Position numbers and translations under genes: made by a program. Shown piece by piece: positions 22,735-36,800 of a DNA stretch of 64,000 nucleotides. The notes under the pieces were generated by a model that saw only the letters and a list, made by a program, of their open reading frames with translations, did no database searches and had not been told where the DNA came from. The stretch's first letter is position 1. Every line of letters begins with the position of its first letter. This stretch comes from Strongylocentrotus purpuratus. Its lineage: Eukaryota; Echinodermata; Echinoidea; Camarodonta; Strongylocentrotidae. The stretch is taken from contig NW_022145613.1 in the NCBI RefSeq assembly GCF_000002235.5, positions 16,988,883-17,052,882 of the forward strand, given 5' to 3'.

Positions 22735-23190
22735 CCCGCAAGCATCTTTTTTAAATGTAACCTAGCCATCCTAGCGCTGCATAGGTCTATTAATATTTGA
22801 TTAGACCTAGATCTATATGAATATTTGCGTTGGTAGGGTGTGGTAGAGATATAAATTAGATCGGCCAGATTCTGGACTAACCAGTAGACTATGTCGCAAT
22901 GATTATGGACAAATACGACCTGGGTAGTCATTCGTTTACGATAACTGTAAGCCTGCCGATTTTGTCGCAAATCGAATGTCATTTATTTTAATTAAACCTA
23001 GCTAATTTGCACTTGTAATTTTTGTATGAAATCTCATATTTGATAAATAAAGGCATCAGGTTCTGTGTGCGTGCGTATCATGAATATTTATGACTAGCAC
23101 ATGGCGCACAACGTAGGTTCCTATTGAGCCAATCAAATTCAGCGGTAAGATGACTAGGTTACGTTAAAAAAAGATGCTGCCCGCAAGCGT
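22735..23190. mobile_element. Possible 450-bp element bounded by inverted repeats
   Basis: AAGCATCTTTTTTAAATGTA (22740) followed by ACCTAGCCATC is matched in inverse at about 23148-23183 (GATGACTAGGTTACGTTAAA...GATGCT). Both ends also have a CTGCCCGCAAGC(A/G)TC word. Interior contains an inverted CCAAT-like GAGCCAATCA. Confidence 0.5.
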
Positions 23191-23335
23191 CTTTTTTCAA
23201 CCTTTTTTAAAAAGGCCACTGAATCAAGTCGTGTAAAACATGTTCCCTATCAATAAATGTGTATCTAGCAAATCATTAACCAGTGAAAGAAGTACAGAGA
23301 GAACCCTGACTTACAGTGAGAACAACCACTCATAA

Positions 23336-24584
<1,249 letters not shown>

Positions 24585-24614
<30 letters not shown>

Positions 24615-24625
24615 CACAACGTGTA

Positions 24626-24664
<39 letters not shown>

Positions 24665-24703
24665 AGATGAGTAGTGTATCATCCAGCTCATGACACAACG
24701 TGT

Positions 24704-24739
<36 letters not shown>

Positions 24740-24898
24740 GAGTAGTGTATCATCCAGCTCATGACACAACGTGTAAAAGAGAGAGAGAGAGAGAGAGAAG
24801 ATGAGTAGTGTATCATCCAGCTCATGACACAACGTATACAAGAGAGAGAGAGAGAGAGAAGATGAGTAGTGTATCATCCAGCTCATGACACAACGTGT

Positions 24899-24948
<50 letters not shown>

Positions 24949-25107
24949 GAGTAGTGTATCATCCAGCTCATGACACAACGTGTACAAGAGAGAGAGAGAG
25001 AGAGAAGATGAGTAGTGTATCATCCAGCTCATGACACAACGTGTACAAGAGAGAGAGAGAGAGAGAGATGAGTAGTGTATCATCCAGCTCATGACACAAC
25101 GTGTACA

Positions 25108-25160
<53 letters not shown>

Positions 25161-25251
25161 TGAGTAGTGTATCATCCAGCTCATGACACAATGTGTACAA
25201 GAGAGAGAGAGGAGATGAGTAGTGTATCATCCAGCTCATGACACAACGTGT

Positions 25252-25293
<42 letters not shown>

Positions 25294-25352
25294 GAGTAGT
25301 GTATCATCCAGCTCATGACACAACGTGTACAAGAGAGAGAGAGAGAGAGAGG

Positions 25353-25384
<32 letters not shown>

Positions 25385-25423
25385 TGAGTAGTGTATCATC
25401 CAGCTCATGACACAACGTGTACA

Positions 25424-25485
<62 letters not shown>

Positions 25486-25573
25486 GTAGTGTATCATCCA
25501 GCTCATGACACAATGTGTACAAGAGAGAGAGAGGAGATGAGTAGTGTATCATCCAGCTCATGACACAACGTGT

Positions 25574-25612
<39 letters not shown>

Positions 25613-25650
25613 GTAGTGTATCATCCAGCTCATGACACAACGTGTACCCG
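24585..25650. repeat. Minisatellite built from the TTC32-like stop-codon region plus (GA)n
   Basis: About 15 copies of a block containing GTGTATCATCCAGCTCATGA and CACAACGTGTAC, separated by GA runs of variable length (units roughly 55-95 bp). The first, slightly different copy (CATCCAACTCATGACAC) is the gene's own last codons, TGA and early 3' UTR. Two units with CAATGTGT and a short GAGGAGATG spacer (about 25190-25216 and 25510-25538) suggest a higher-order duplication of about 320 bp. Minus-strand ORFs across it simply translate the repeat. Confidence 0.95.
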
Positions 25651-25659
25651 GTACACAAG

Positions 25660-25839
25660 GAGAGAGAAAGGAGAGTGGTGTATGTGTGCCTATACAAGAA
25701 ATGAGAAAGACATTGAGATTAAGAGCAACAGGGAAAGAGTGGAGATAGAAAAGTGATAGTAGAATGATCGAGATATATACAGATATATATATATATATAT
25801 ATACCGGTAGATAAAGAGAGAGGGAGGGGAGGAGTGGAA

Positions 25840-25870
<31 letters not shown>

Positions 25871-28200
25871 TATGTTATATAAGGGAAAGATAACAGAGAA
25901 AGAGATGGGAAAAGGTTCTCTCATTGTATGAAAAACTCAAAATATATGTTTCAAAGCAATATCTAGATGTTGTAAGTCTTTTAGTACATCCTATGTGAAA
26001 TAAATGTTTCTCAATCATGTTGTGAACACACTTTGGAGTTAAAGCCTCTCTAAAATGTTGGGAGCCCCAAAGATTTGATGGCAAAATTTCACTTAAATTG
26101 CATCATAATGTGGAAGATGTCATTTAAGACACCTCTCTGCAAACGAATGTGTTTGAAGTCGAATATTGATGAAAGAATACAAAATTTAGTTCTGCAATAC
26201 CATGTTTTATTTCCTCTACATTTATAACTTTACAACTCTCCAGGACGAGTGAAAAGGAATAACATTACCGATATATGTGAATGTAGTAAATCAAATCATT
26301 TTTAATACTATTAGCTTTTTAGATTGCAATACTTATTCACTGATTTCTTTATAAAGAACATTATCATACTATATATATATATACCGGTATATAATTCTTA
26401 AATGTTTTCAATTTTATGACAATATTTTTAAGTAGTAGTGGGCAAAGTGACATTCAAGTACTCCTCCTTTTAAGGCTCGTCCAGATATGACATGGTAAAC
26501 CACCGCAAAAACACTGCATTTTTTAATTGTGTAAATGAATGGCGCAACAAAGGTCCTGCATGTATTTAATGAGCTCCGTGTTAAAAGAGATACAGAAATG
26601 TGAAATGTAGTTACGTCATTAAAAAAAAAAAGGGCTGCAGTTTTGCCGCATCATATCTGAAAGGGGCTTTTTGTTTTTTAACGTTATTCTGAAAGAAGTG
26701 TGCAGTCTTGTTTGTAGAAGCTATTATAGTGGAATTTTCAACACTTAGAGATGACAGAGTAAGACTCACCTCCGTTGACAACTTGACACACATTTCATAT
26801 TTTGGTTATAATGATACAAATGATGGTGTATATGTGTACGTTGCTCATCTTGCACCCCAATTACAAGGCTCGATCACCCCAACTTGTTTAGCATGGGGTC
26901 CAGACTGCATGTTGTAAGTGTCTGTATGGATGAACCTACTGTCCAAATTTAAAGATGTGGCCTGAACTTAGAGTGTGTATGGGGGCTCATATAATTATGT
27001 CCCTAGTGCCTGTTAGAGACCCAACACCTTATTTATTATTATGCAGCATTCAAGGAATTTATTCCTGCCAGACATTTATTTACTACACCTGTGTCAAAGA
27101 TGGCAAATTAAGATTTAATGTCTTGACGACAAACATTAAGTGAGCATGTTTTGTACAAACTTAATACTAGCATTATTTGGAAATGTAAAGGAATATTTTT
27201 TCAATAAAATGTGACAAATCAAACCTTTTCATCGCCATTCCTCTTTGAAGCAGAAAATTACAGAGATGACATGAGATGAAACAGGTTGACTGCAGTAGAA
27301 TGGGATTAAGAATGTTGTGGAAGTATTGAAAAAACAAATTAAAGGATATGCTTTTGAAGGAATGATGGTGAACGTGATCGAGAATTGTCCGAAAGAGAAG
27401 TGTAGTGAATGTGACTGTATCCAAAATTGTGAAAATTCCATTTTGATGAAGTTAATAAAGAGAGAGGAACTGTTTTTTTTAGACATGACCATATTTGGTT
27501 TCAACATATCTTTTCAATGAGCATCATGGTGCTTGATGAAATGAGCAAGAGTTGAACTGTTTGAGGTTATGGGCAATAAGATGAATAGTGGCATCTTGGA
27601 AAGAATATGGTATGATGGATGTGTATGGTGAAAGAGAAGCTCTCTTCCAACTAAACAAAAGAGGTTTCAGGAAAGTTGGGGGAAATGGCTGGTGTATTTT
27701 GGAGGAATTGCTTAAAATGGTTTTTGCATGTTGAATTCTGAAGATTTTTTTATCAGACTCAAGGTGTCCAAAAAGTGGGTAATATTTTCAAAAAGCCAAT
27801 GAGTCGCCCTGCACAAATCACTGGGACAAGAACAAACATGAAAATGAATGAGTTGGTATTTGGTAGAGGTAACAGGATAAATAAAGATGATAAAGGCATC
27901 AAATATAATTCAAATAATGTGTAAGAACTGTCTACACCCACCCCCCTCAAATAGACACTAGCAATTGTAGAAATACATGTAAAATGTAGTATTTTATTTT
28001 TTAAATACTGAATTGTTTTTTATTTTCAGTGCATTATTCTCTACACCATTACATACATTGTATCTTGAAATATAAACTCTACCCCTGCGAATTCTAATCT
28101 CACTGCATCTCTTAACTACAAAGTTAATGTGGTTAGATGAGCAATTGTGCGCTTGTAAAAATCACTGGAATGTTCCCCAAGGAGTATACATTGTATGCGG
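25660..28200. other. Intergenic, simple repeats and degenerate repeat pieces
   Basis: Contains AT microsatellites with an embedded ACCGGTA word (25783-25807, 25840-25867, 26372-26391). At 27045-27110 a segment with GGAATTTATTCCTGCCAG resembles 32100-32160. A stretch near 27560-27730 is faintly coding-like but broken. No host gene is supported. Confidence 0.45.
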
Positions 28201-28228
28201 GTACTAGCCTGAATCCGATGTCCAGGTA

Positions 28229-28410
28229 TATTATACAAATAATGAATGGTTATGAGTTCAATAGTGCGAATATGTTCATGAGTTGAAAGATTAACATTCT
28301 ATTCAACGAGGCGTCAGCCGAGTTGAATAGAATTAACGTTAATCTTTCAACGAATGAACATATTTGCACTATTAAACGAATGAAAAACATTCATTATTTG
28401 TTTTATACAA
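28229..28410. mobile_element. Foldback element, about 80-bp arms
   Basis: Left TACAAATAATGAATG ... AGATTAACATTCTATTCAAC pairs with right GTTGAATAGAATTAACGTTA...CATTCATTATTTG. The loop is GAGGCGTCAGCC near 28308-28319. Confidence 0.75.
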
Positions 28411-28654
28411 CATCGAAGAAGACCTAATAGAACGTTAATCAACAGCCTTCTCGATTACATGCAGATTGCCTTCGCGTCAGATACACGCAGGGATACGCGC
28501 ACATGCAGCAGAGAGGTACGCAGTCTGCATATAACCAAAAATGCACGGCGCATATAACCAAAAATGCACGACCGTGCAATATACCATCTATTGAATATCA
28601 TGTGATCAACAACCGTCCAATCAAATGACAAGGATCCACGTAGGTGTTGTATAA

Positions 28655-28745
28655 AATAATATATCTGTAACGTGCTTAGACACATCGTTGATGTATAAAG
28701 CGCTATATATAAGCCGAATATCATTATAATTATCATTAAAGTTAA
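28655..28745 (+). repeat. SINE/LINE-like tail
   Basis: TATAAAGCGCTATATATAAG followed by imperfect ATT repeats, a tail form seen on many marine-invertebrate short repeats. Confidence 0.4.
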
Positions 28746-29019
28746 CTTTGCATATTTTCTGTATAAACTATTGCCTAAAACCCCCATCCCCCCCCAAAAA
28801 AAAAAAAAATTGTAACTAATTTGCCATTGAACCTGAACAGTGCATATCCTATTTGTTGCTCTGTATGATATATCTTGCACTCGATCTCTCTCATTCTCTT
28901 CCCCTCTGCTCTTCTCTCCTTGTCTCTCTTGCTCACTATCTCTCATCCTCTCTAATGTCTTCTCAATCCCTCGATCTTTTACTCTTTTGCCCTTCCCCTT
29001 TCCCCTTTTTCCTCTCTCT

Positions 29020-30400
29020 CTCTCTCTCTGTATGTCCTAATCAATCCTTTACTTCCCTCTCAATATTACTCTCTTTCTCCCCCAAATGTTTACATCATTA
29101 TTTATTATAGATGAGCGAGACTCCTCCAAAAATAACTTGTAAAAAAAACAAAACTTTTCTTTGATTGGTCCAAAGCGATCCATCTCCGAAATCATAATTG
29201 GTAGTGAAAAATTCCTCATGACCTCAAAATTACTGAATTCTAAAAATTAAAGGAATATATGGTACTTTACTCAGAACTAATTTCATGCAATGAAAAACAG
29301 ACTTCCATTTGAAATTCATTTACAAAATATTTATTTAAGTATTCTTGATGGTTTTCCATCTCAATCAAAATGTAAATGGTACTTTAGAAATTTTCATAAC
29401 ATATATTCTTACATGATTATCAGCAAAATAGTATATGAAACATTTATAATGTGAAATATTTCAGTATCTAAAATAGTGATATACAATGTACCAGTCTCTT
29501 GGTACTACTACATTTACCTTTAAAAACACAGCAGACAAGACACATATAAAACACTTTAACCCTAATAAGGCCGTTATGGCCCCCCCCCCCTCCACGATTT
29601 TTCTGATTGCTCGGGAACGCATATGGATGGCGCCCCGCCGCTCGCTGACTTTTTTCTTTCGAGTCTTGCGCAACTTTCAAAATATTTTTTTGAAAATCGG
29701 ACCTACGGTTACAAGGTCACGTGACCTTTTGTCTTTGCATGTCAGCCCAAAAATCGCTCATTTTCGTGATTTGTGTACAAAACATATGGAAAAGTCATTT
29801 TTCCCCAAAACAGATCAAACATGGGCTATTGGGTCTTGTTTAAAGTTTAGGTGGTTGTTTTGGGAGTCAAAATAGTTGAATTGTAGTAAGAAATGAAATA
29901 AAAAAACAAAAACAATAAAATACATAAGTTAAAAAAACAATGAAATACATAAGAAATTATCAAAACAAGGGATAACATAAGGAATAAGCTGTCTCTTCCG
30001 AATTTTTTTGTCGTATTATCATTCAGAATGGTCTAATGAATATATGTAGTGAAAAAGAATGTTTAAGTATGAATAATATATGATTTATGGGTAAAAATGT
30101 GATTTTTATGACTTTATTTGCATAAATTACCATAAATATGCAAATGAGTGAATTTTTCAAAAAATTGAAATTGTCATATTATTCTATACACTTCACTTGA
30201 CATGCGTGCAAATTTTCGCGGCAATCGGTCGCTTCGCGGCCGAGATCTTAGGGGGGGGGGCCATAATGGCCCCCCCCCCCCCGGCCATACTAAGACCTCA
30301 AATAGCCCGGCCTTTTTAGGGTTAAAAGTTAATATATTTTGCCTTGAAGAGATGTAGAACTATCAAACAAGATAAGGACTTGCAAAAGATGAGTAACAAC
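29020..30400 (+). repeat. Dispersed repeat copy 1, interrupted by a piggyBac-like element
   Basis: From TGTATGTCCTAATCAATCCT through ACTGAATTCTAAAAATTAAA to AAGAGATGTAGAACTAT, it aligns colinearly with 61838-62470 in the same orientation. The 762-bp insert at 29560-30321 is absent from the second copy. Confidence 0.8.
29560..30321. mobile_element. piggyBac-like MITE with TTAA target duplication
   Basis: Flanked by TTAA on both sides (29556-29559 and 30322-30325). Terminal repeats are CCCTAATAAGGCCG and, inverted, CCCTAAAAAGGCCG (13 of 14). Sub-terminal poly-C/G runs with ATGGCCC follow. No transposase. The CCCT start plus TTAA is diagnostic of the piggyBac superfamily. Confidence 0.85.
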
Positions 30401-30699
30401 AAATTAAAATTGTATAAAAAGTACTTGATAAAACCCACTGAAAGAAATGAAAGTAAAACGAAGTTAGAAATCATAGTGTTACATGTGCAATAAGGAATGC
30501 CAAAAGACAGTATTATGATTCCAAATTTAAACATTTGCAAGGTAATATGTCATTAAATTGGAAGGTTTGAAATTCATTATTAGGTAAAAATAAAAATAAA
30601 TATGTTAATAACTGATTAAAATATGATAACAATGTTTTTGGTAGTGAAACGCTCAACATCACCTGCTTTAAATTCAGTTTGTCTACAATATTTCTCAGG

Positions 30700-31830
30700 C
30701 CTTCGATAACAAGGAAATCAGTTTATTTTAAAGATTTATCCAAAGCTTTCGACTGCTTGAACCATGAACTACTGTTAAGGAAATTTTCTATGTATGATTT
30801 TAGATGTTTAAAATTAGGTTAAAAATATTAACACAATCGATAACAGTTTGCAGTTTATAATTTAATCTCTTCTAAATATCAATCCATTTCGCATGGGGTA
30901 CCCCAAGGCTCCATTCTCGTTCCTCTTTTATTTTTGCTATGTATTGACGATATTCGCTTTACTTCTGAATAGGTTCTGATAAATTGAATTGTTTGCTCAT
31001 GATACTACTATATAAATGGTTCATAAAAATGTGTTTACTCTTGTTGATGAAATGAATGTCAAAATTCTTAAAGAACAAGCATGGTTTAAACTTAATAGAC
31101 TTGTTCTGAATACGTCGAAGTAAAATATGATGATTTTTACAAAACGTAATATTGATGTTACTAGTGTCAAAATATTTATGAAGGATAATGAAATAAAGCA
31201 GGTACATGTTACTAAAATTGATAAGTTGTCACAGTGTGAACATGTTGATGTAGTTAGCTCTAAGGTTTCCAATGTATTGGAGTTTTAGATAGATTATATT
31301 TTTTACCACCAAATATTCTTTGAAATTTATACTTTACACTTACACATCCTTGTTTCATTTATTGTAATGTTACATGGGCAGTTTCAAGCAACTGTAATAT
31401 GTACAGACTACATGAATCAAAGAAAAAAGCTCTTTTAGAGTCATGTGCAATTTAATTCTCCAACAAGGTCTTCTTTTGCACAGATGCAAATCTTGAATTT
31501 TTTTAATTGTATAAATTATATCGTGCTATGCTTATGTATTCCTGCCACAAAAAACTCATACCTGATGTATTGACCAATTTTGTTATATTTAATATGGATA
31601 CTCATTTTATTCCACACATAATTCTTATTACTTCCATGTGCCCGGACCTATGCTGGAACATATATATATCGCAAAAGTCTGCATTTTACTCAGGACCTAG
31701 GCTGTGTAACTCCTTACCAACCCAATTGAAATTCAGTCCATTACGGAACTCATTTAAAAATATGTACAAGAAATTCCTTTTGAATATGATTCAGGAATGT
31801 AATAATTTATGTACATGTATTATCTTGATT
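30700..31830 (+). pseudogene. Degenerate non-LTR reverse transcriptase
   Basis: Broken reading frames retain RT landmarks in order. These are a DLSKAFDCLNHELL block (about 30735-30776), GVPQGSILVPLLF (about 30895-30940), a FAHDT word where FADDT is expected (about 30990), and a C-terminal SGPRLCNSLPTQLKFSPL block (about 31685-31745). Many stops and frameshifts. Jockey/CR1/L2-like by motif style. Confidence 0.8.
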
Positions 31831-31979
31831 CATCAAATTCTCTTGCCCATCTTTTTTCTTCCATGTTCTCTTGCTCACTCTCTGCATATATCTCCCTCTC
31901 ACTTTCTCTCTCTCTCATTCTTGCACTTCCTAGCTCTTTTCATCCCTTTTCTCTATTTACTTAATTTTCATAATAATTA

Positions 31980-32220
31980 CTGTGCTTTAATATATAGCGC
32001 CTAACACTTACTTTGTCAGAATTAAGTCTCTAAGCGCTCTACAATAATGCAGCATAATTACCCTGGCTTTAGCAGTGCAGCGGTTACGCGCGCTGCGTTT
32101 CAAGGAATAAATTCCTACCAGGTACCCATTTACTTCACCTGGGTGGAGTGTGGCAAATGTAGATCAATGTCTTGCCAAAGGACATTGTTGCTGTTGTACC
32201 GTCTAAGCTATCTTTTTTGA
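31980..32220 (+). repeat. SINE-like segment with conserved core
   Basis: Contains AGCAGTGCAGCGGTTAC, A-box-like, then a core AAATTCCTACCAGGTACCCA...CACCTGGGTGG...TGTCTTGCCAAAGGACA. Part of the core recurs at about 27045-27125. Confidence 0.5.
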
Positions 32221-32399
32221 CAATTGTGGTTGTATTGTATTATTTTTCCCTCGACTTTTAGATGGGAAAGTAACTTTTAATTCATTTGTTTTCAAAGTAG
32301 AAATAAAATTTACAAGATTTTCAATCTTTCTTTTGTCCCAACTCATTTTTAAATCAAGCTGTACTTGCATTAAATATCATTATGTTTGTAAAAAAAATG

Positions 32400-32465
32400 T
32401 TTGTTGTTTTTGTATTTTATATGGTTTTAATGATTGAATAAATTGAATTGGAATTGAAATTGAAA
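32400..32465 (+). repeat. LINE-like A-rich tail
   Basis: Ends GAATTGGAATTGAAATTGAA, a simple-repeat tail. It probably belongs to the degenerate RT copy upstream. Confidence 0.5.
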
Positions 32466-32584
32466 TAACCCCATGAACTGCCATAGTTATATCTCCACTG
32501 GTTGTGGGATCATTACTAATTAATCATATACATGATCAAATATTGACACTTCTACATTTCCCATAGATCTGTCTAGTTTTCTAG

Positions 32585-32746
32585 TTATGTTTCTCTCCTC
32601 ATCCTGCTTAACCTGGTCTCGGTGTCGATGGTATCAACCAGCCGCTCCTCGAAGCTCTCCTCATCGATGTGAGCACCGGTCAACGCTTGCAGGACAAGAG
32701 GTAAGCTCTTCTTGTTGCAGCAGCGTATAGGAAGGACTTTAACCGG
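32585..32746 (-). pseudogene. Out-of-frame TIR C-terminus downstream of the apparent stop
   Basis: In the +1 frame this reads PVKVLPIRCCNKKSLPLVLQ then a charged helix (ESFEERLVDTIDTETRLSRM) and stops at 32587-32585. It is the expected last strand and helix of the TIR domain. One extra base in the GGCC at 32745-32748 explains the break. Confidence 0.75.
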
Positions 32747-32958
32747 CCAGCTCCCCTACATTATACGCTAATTGCAGAGCCATCTCGACAGTTATGGACA
32801 TTTCCCTGTTTTTGTACCTGATGCAATCACTCTCTGTGATGATGAGGGCCAGATGGGTTGAAGAGTTTAGCATGCGCTCAATTTCTTGATGGACTGGGGT
32901 GCCCACTGGCATGGTGGACTTCACAACCCACTTGTGCCGGTCACAGATTGTCTGGAAT
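32739..32958 (-). CDS. Death-domain/TIR gene, exon 8 (TIR, truncated by frameshift)
   Basis: Acceptor GTGTAG/ATTCCAG. Encodes FQTICDRHKWVVKSTMPVGT, HQEIERMLNSSTHLALIITE, then MALQLAYNVGELAG and TAA (32741-32739). The +1 frame immediately after VGEL continues with TIR-like PVKVLPIRCCNKK. Confidence 0.85.
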
Positions 32959-33796
32959 CTACACCAGACATGGAAATAATTTATGTAATGAAAAGGGATC
33001 ATTAAAAGTAAGTCTTTCCACTAAGGTTTTATAGCACCATACCAGTGTATCATGTTTTTCAGCATACCCCCCCCCCCCCAAAAAAAAAAAAAAAAATCTT
33101 CATCTTCCTTGAAAAGTAGAAAATCCAAATTATAACATGCCTTGAAAATATAAATGAACAGAGGAGCAAACTAGCCCTTTCAATTCATACATTATGACCT
33201 AAAGCCGTCGGCCGGCTGGTTGCTTACTTACAAGCATTTATGCTTTCTTAGCAGTCAGGTAAAATAACAACCACCACCATAGGATATTTCTTCAATCTTT
33301 GATTGTGACCAACCTTGTTTGCAGTCCTTACCACACACTAATTTTGGTAAACATGATTAGCATACAAATTTGCCTAGAAATACTCACTTTTTTGTGTTTT
33401 CGCTTTTGCCAGTGTGCACAAGGAAGATATCAAAGAATTCATCATTGCTCTTTCGTCCCGTCGTCTCTGTCTGGGGTATGACATGTGGGACGGGACTAGA
33501 CTCTCCACCTTCTAATGATGCCTCCAGGTCCCTAATTCCAAGTCCTAAATGAAGTTTTTTTTAAACACAACACACTGGGGATTAGTCAGGGGATAAGATG
33601 TCAAGTAACAAGAGAAGGGGATGGTCTTTGTACACAGCTTCCTTTAGTACATGTTTCAATGAGAAACCATTTTCAAGGGAAACAAAAAATGTGGTCTTTG
33701 TAGAAAGGTGGTCTTTAAAGCAGGTTTGACTGTATCATCTCCTTTTTCATGCTCCCTTGTCCCCCATTTTTCTCTTCATCTTTTTGGCATCATGTA

Positions 33797-33841
<45 letters not shown>

Positions 33842-36800
33842 GGGGGAGGGGGCAAGTGCAAGTCCCCCGTGTAGCTACGCTACAGCCACTTTCTTCATCT
33901 ATCCTTTCATCAATTCATGCAATACATACATGCACATGGAAAAGTGAAAGCAAAGGGAAAATTAAAAATTGTCTGCTTACTTTTCCGTAGCCAGGCTGCA
34001 GTAGATACTTGATCAGTTTTAACCAGTACTTCTAGGAATCGCTTGATCATATCCTCTGGATTCAGCATTTTCTTGTCAAAAAGCCGGAAAACCTTGTAAA
34101 ATTGTGTTACGAGTTGCTGATTGTCGTGTTCGACTTGTGCCACCGGAGATTCTGTGACTCCTAGCCGTAGGGCCATCTTCCTGAGGTCACAGCTTCCAGC
34201 AACCTGCTCTGCTATTTCATAGAATATCAGATCCTTCTCATCTTCAAGATTTATTGCTTGTCTAAGGGTGCAAGATAAAGTATAATTTCATGTGTGTGTG
34301 TACTGTTCAGAAAGTCCCAAAATTGTGCAATTTTTCAGAAAGATTTTAGATAAAACTGTTAACATTGAAAATTAAAAAATTGAATGAGAATTTTCATAGA
34401 TCTTTGTTTGTATTAAACACTTCAGGATTCTTTTACATTGTTTAAATAAATTTGCCTAGACTAGAAACTGCAGTGAATGCCATCCCCTATCAACAAAAAA
34501 AGTATGAATTTTACAAATGATAGAGTCCACTGCTGCAAAAAGAACACCATGGTAAAATGAGGTAGCATAAACAGTGTGCTTCAAATGTCAGTAGCACACT
34601 TTCGCAAACACGACGGAAGGGAAAGACGAGGGTAACACGAGCAAAAAAACAATCTGCGCATGCGCGAACCAGAACTATCTCTGTCCTGTTGATTTTCATG
34701 ACCGTACACGGCCATTATAGCGTTTGTTCCCTAAACAGGACGGAAGGGGTGTATTCCCGTTATTCTTCCAACGTGTTTGCGAAAGCGCTCTAGTATCTAA
34801 TAACAAACGTAAGGGCCTTTTTAGCAAACGGTTTTCATTGTTTCAATATACAATATTCAGAAAATAGTATAAATTCTTCAGAGTTCATACAAGATTTTGT
34901 GAAATGTCAAGCACCAAATATGATACAAATCATATAACCTGGGCAAAGGAATGGGGAAATCAAGTTTTGGGAGATAAAAAGGGAAATTAATGGATAAAAA
35001 TACATAAAGCAATTGATAAATAGTGAGTCAATGACTTCACAAACTGATAATCAAATTGGCAAATTGTGTAGTGATTTCTATTGTTCCATACCTTTTCATA
35101 CTTTTTCAAAAATCATAACTTCCATCCAATTTTACTTAAACTTTTTTTTGATTGGTTTGTCTGATTTTTCTACTTCTATTTAAAGTAAGTTATTTTTGGA
35201 GTGGACTTGGCCTATATAGTGAATGAAACTTGACAGTAAAACTGATCATCTTCTTTAAAAAAAAAAAACCCTGCTCAACATTTTTTGACGGGCCTAAATA
35301 TTTCTCCAGATACATGTACTTACATCTGGAGGTGTACTGCAGAACTATAATGTACTAAATATACATAGAGGGATTACATCGAAGCATGTGCTATACCTGG
35401 GTTGAGACAGGCAATGATGAATGAGATGCCTTGCTAATGGCTGTAACCACTGGTGCAAGATTTAAATCTCTAGCCCTACTACACAAAGAAGTACAATGAA
35501 AACAAAACAAAACCCTTACTCAACAGCGTTCCTTTTGACTTCTTGCATTGGTCCATCTTCGCATCTTGTGCCAAGACTGGCATCTGAAGAGGGACGGGTC
35601 CTGGTGCTAACTTCCTCATCACAGGGTTGCTGAGGTAGAGGGACAGTCGATTGTGGCTCTGATGTAACTGTTGCTGTAGGTTCGTTGGAAGGCACTGCAT
35701 CTGTATTATCCTCTGACTCTGCTGTTTGTCTAAGGGGGCAAGAAAAATGACAATTGTATGTGTGTGTATATACTGTTCAGAAAGTACCCAAATCGTGAAT
35801 ATTTCAGAAAGATAATTTTGTTAACATTAAAATTTTTAAAAAATTTAAAAATGAGAATTTGGATCGGTTTGTTGTGTATTAGAACTTGAGGATTCTTTTA
35901 CACTGTTTAAAGAAACTTGACAATAATCGAAACTGCAGTGAATGTTGATATATTCCTCATAAAAAAAGTATAATTTCTTATAAAGCTTCATTCACAAATG
36001 ATGGAGTTCACTGCCGCAAAAAGAACACCATGGTAAAACAAGAGTTTAAATCGTCGCTGAAGACAAATTACGGTAGGTGGTCTGTCATGAATTTGATGGC
36101 GTTGAATGACCTTTTGACATTCTGATAACCATAAAAAATTAAATGTCATCTTCTGTATATAAGATTTTCTCAGCTACAACATATCTGAAGCTGGGAGAAA
36201 ATCGAGCAAAAGTAATCAAGATATTGCTCGAACAAGACTGGAATGTAGAATCAAGATTTCAGAAAACCTCCCATGCATATAGAGAATACACACAAAATTG
36301 GGAAAATTGACATGCCTCCTTTAATCGAAAAAGGGCCATAATGCCATTGTTAAGATGAAAATTAAAAGTCACATTTCATGTAGAAAATTGTCTCAGCTAC
36401 AATATCATTGGGAGAAAAACAATCAATATTTACAGAGATGCACTCAATTTTCCATAAATATGCTTGACTTCATAATATAGAAATTCGTATTTTAAGTTTT
36501 AAGGCCATTATGATGATGTCAAAATGTACTTAATGGTCAAAATATACTTAATATGGCCAAATGAGACATGAGATCATATCTCAGACTCATAATCTATCCA
36601 AATATTTTTAAAAATTGGGGGTCCTGGTGCATCCCAAAGAGCTATAATAGATTTTTTATATGTTTTTTTCCCATATTTGCTATGTATTACAAGAGCTTGC
36701 CTGCACAGACATTTATCTTGAATGGACGCTCATTCCTTTATTAATGGTCATGAAGAGATAAACATGGTATAAAATTGTTTGGAAAAAATGGGGAATATAT

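Noticed and set aside
26708..27520. Several 60-90-codon ORFs on both strands
   Set aside because: No conserved motif, no splice continuity, and overlapping frames on opposite strands. One stretch near 27640-27710 hints at degenerate RT but is too weak to call.
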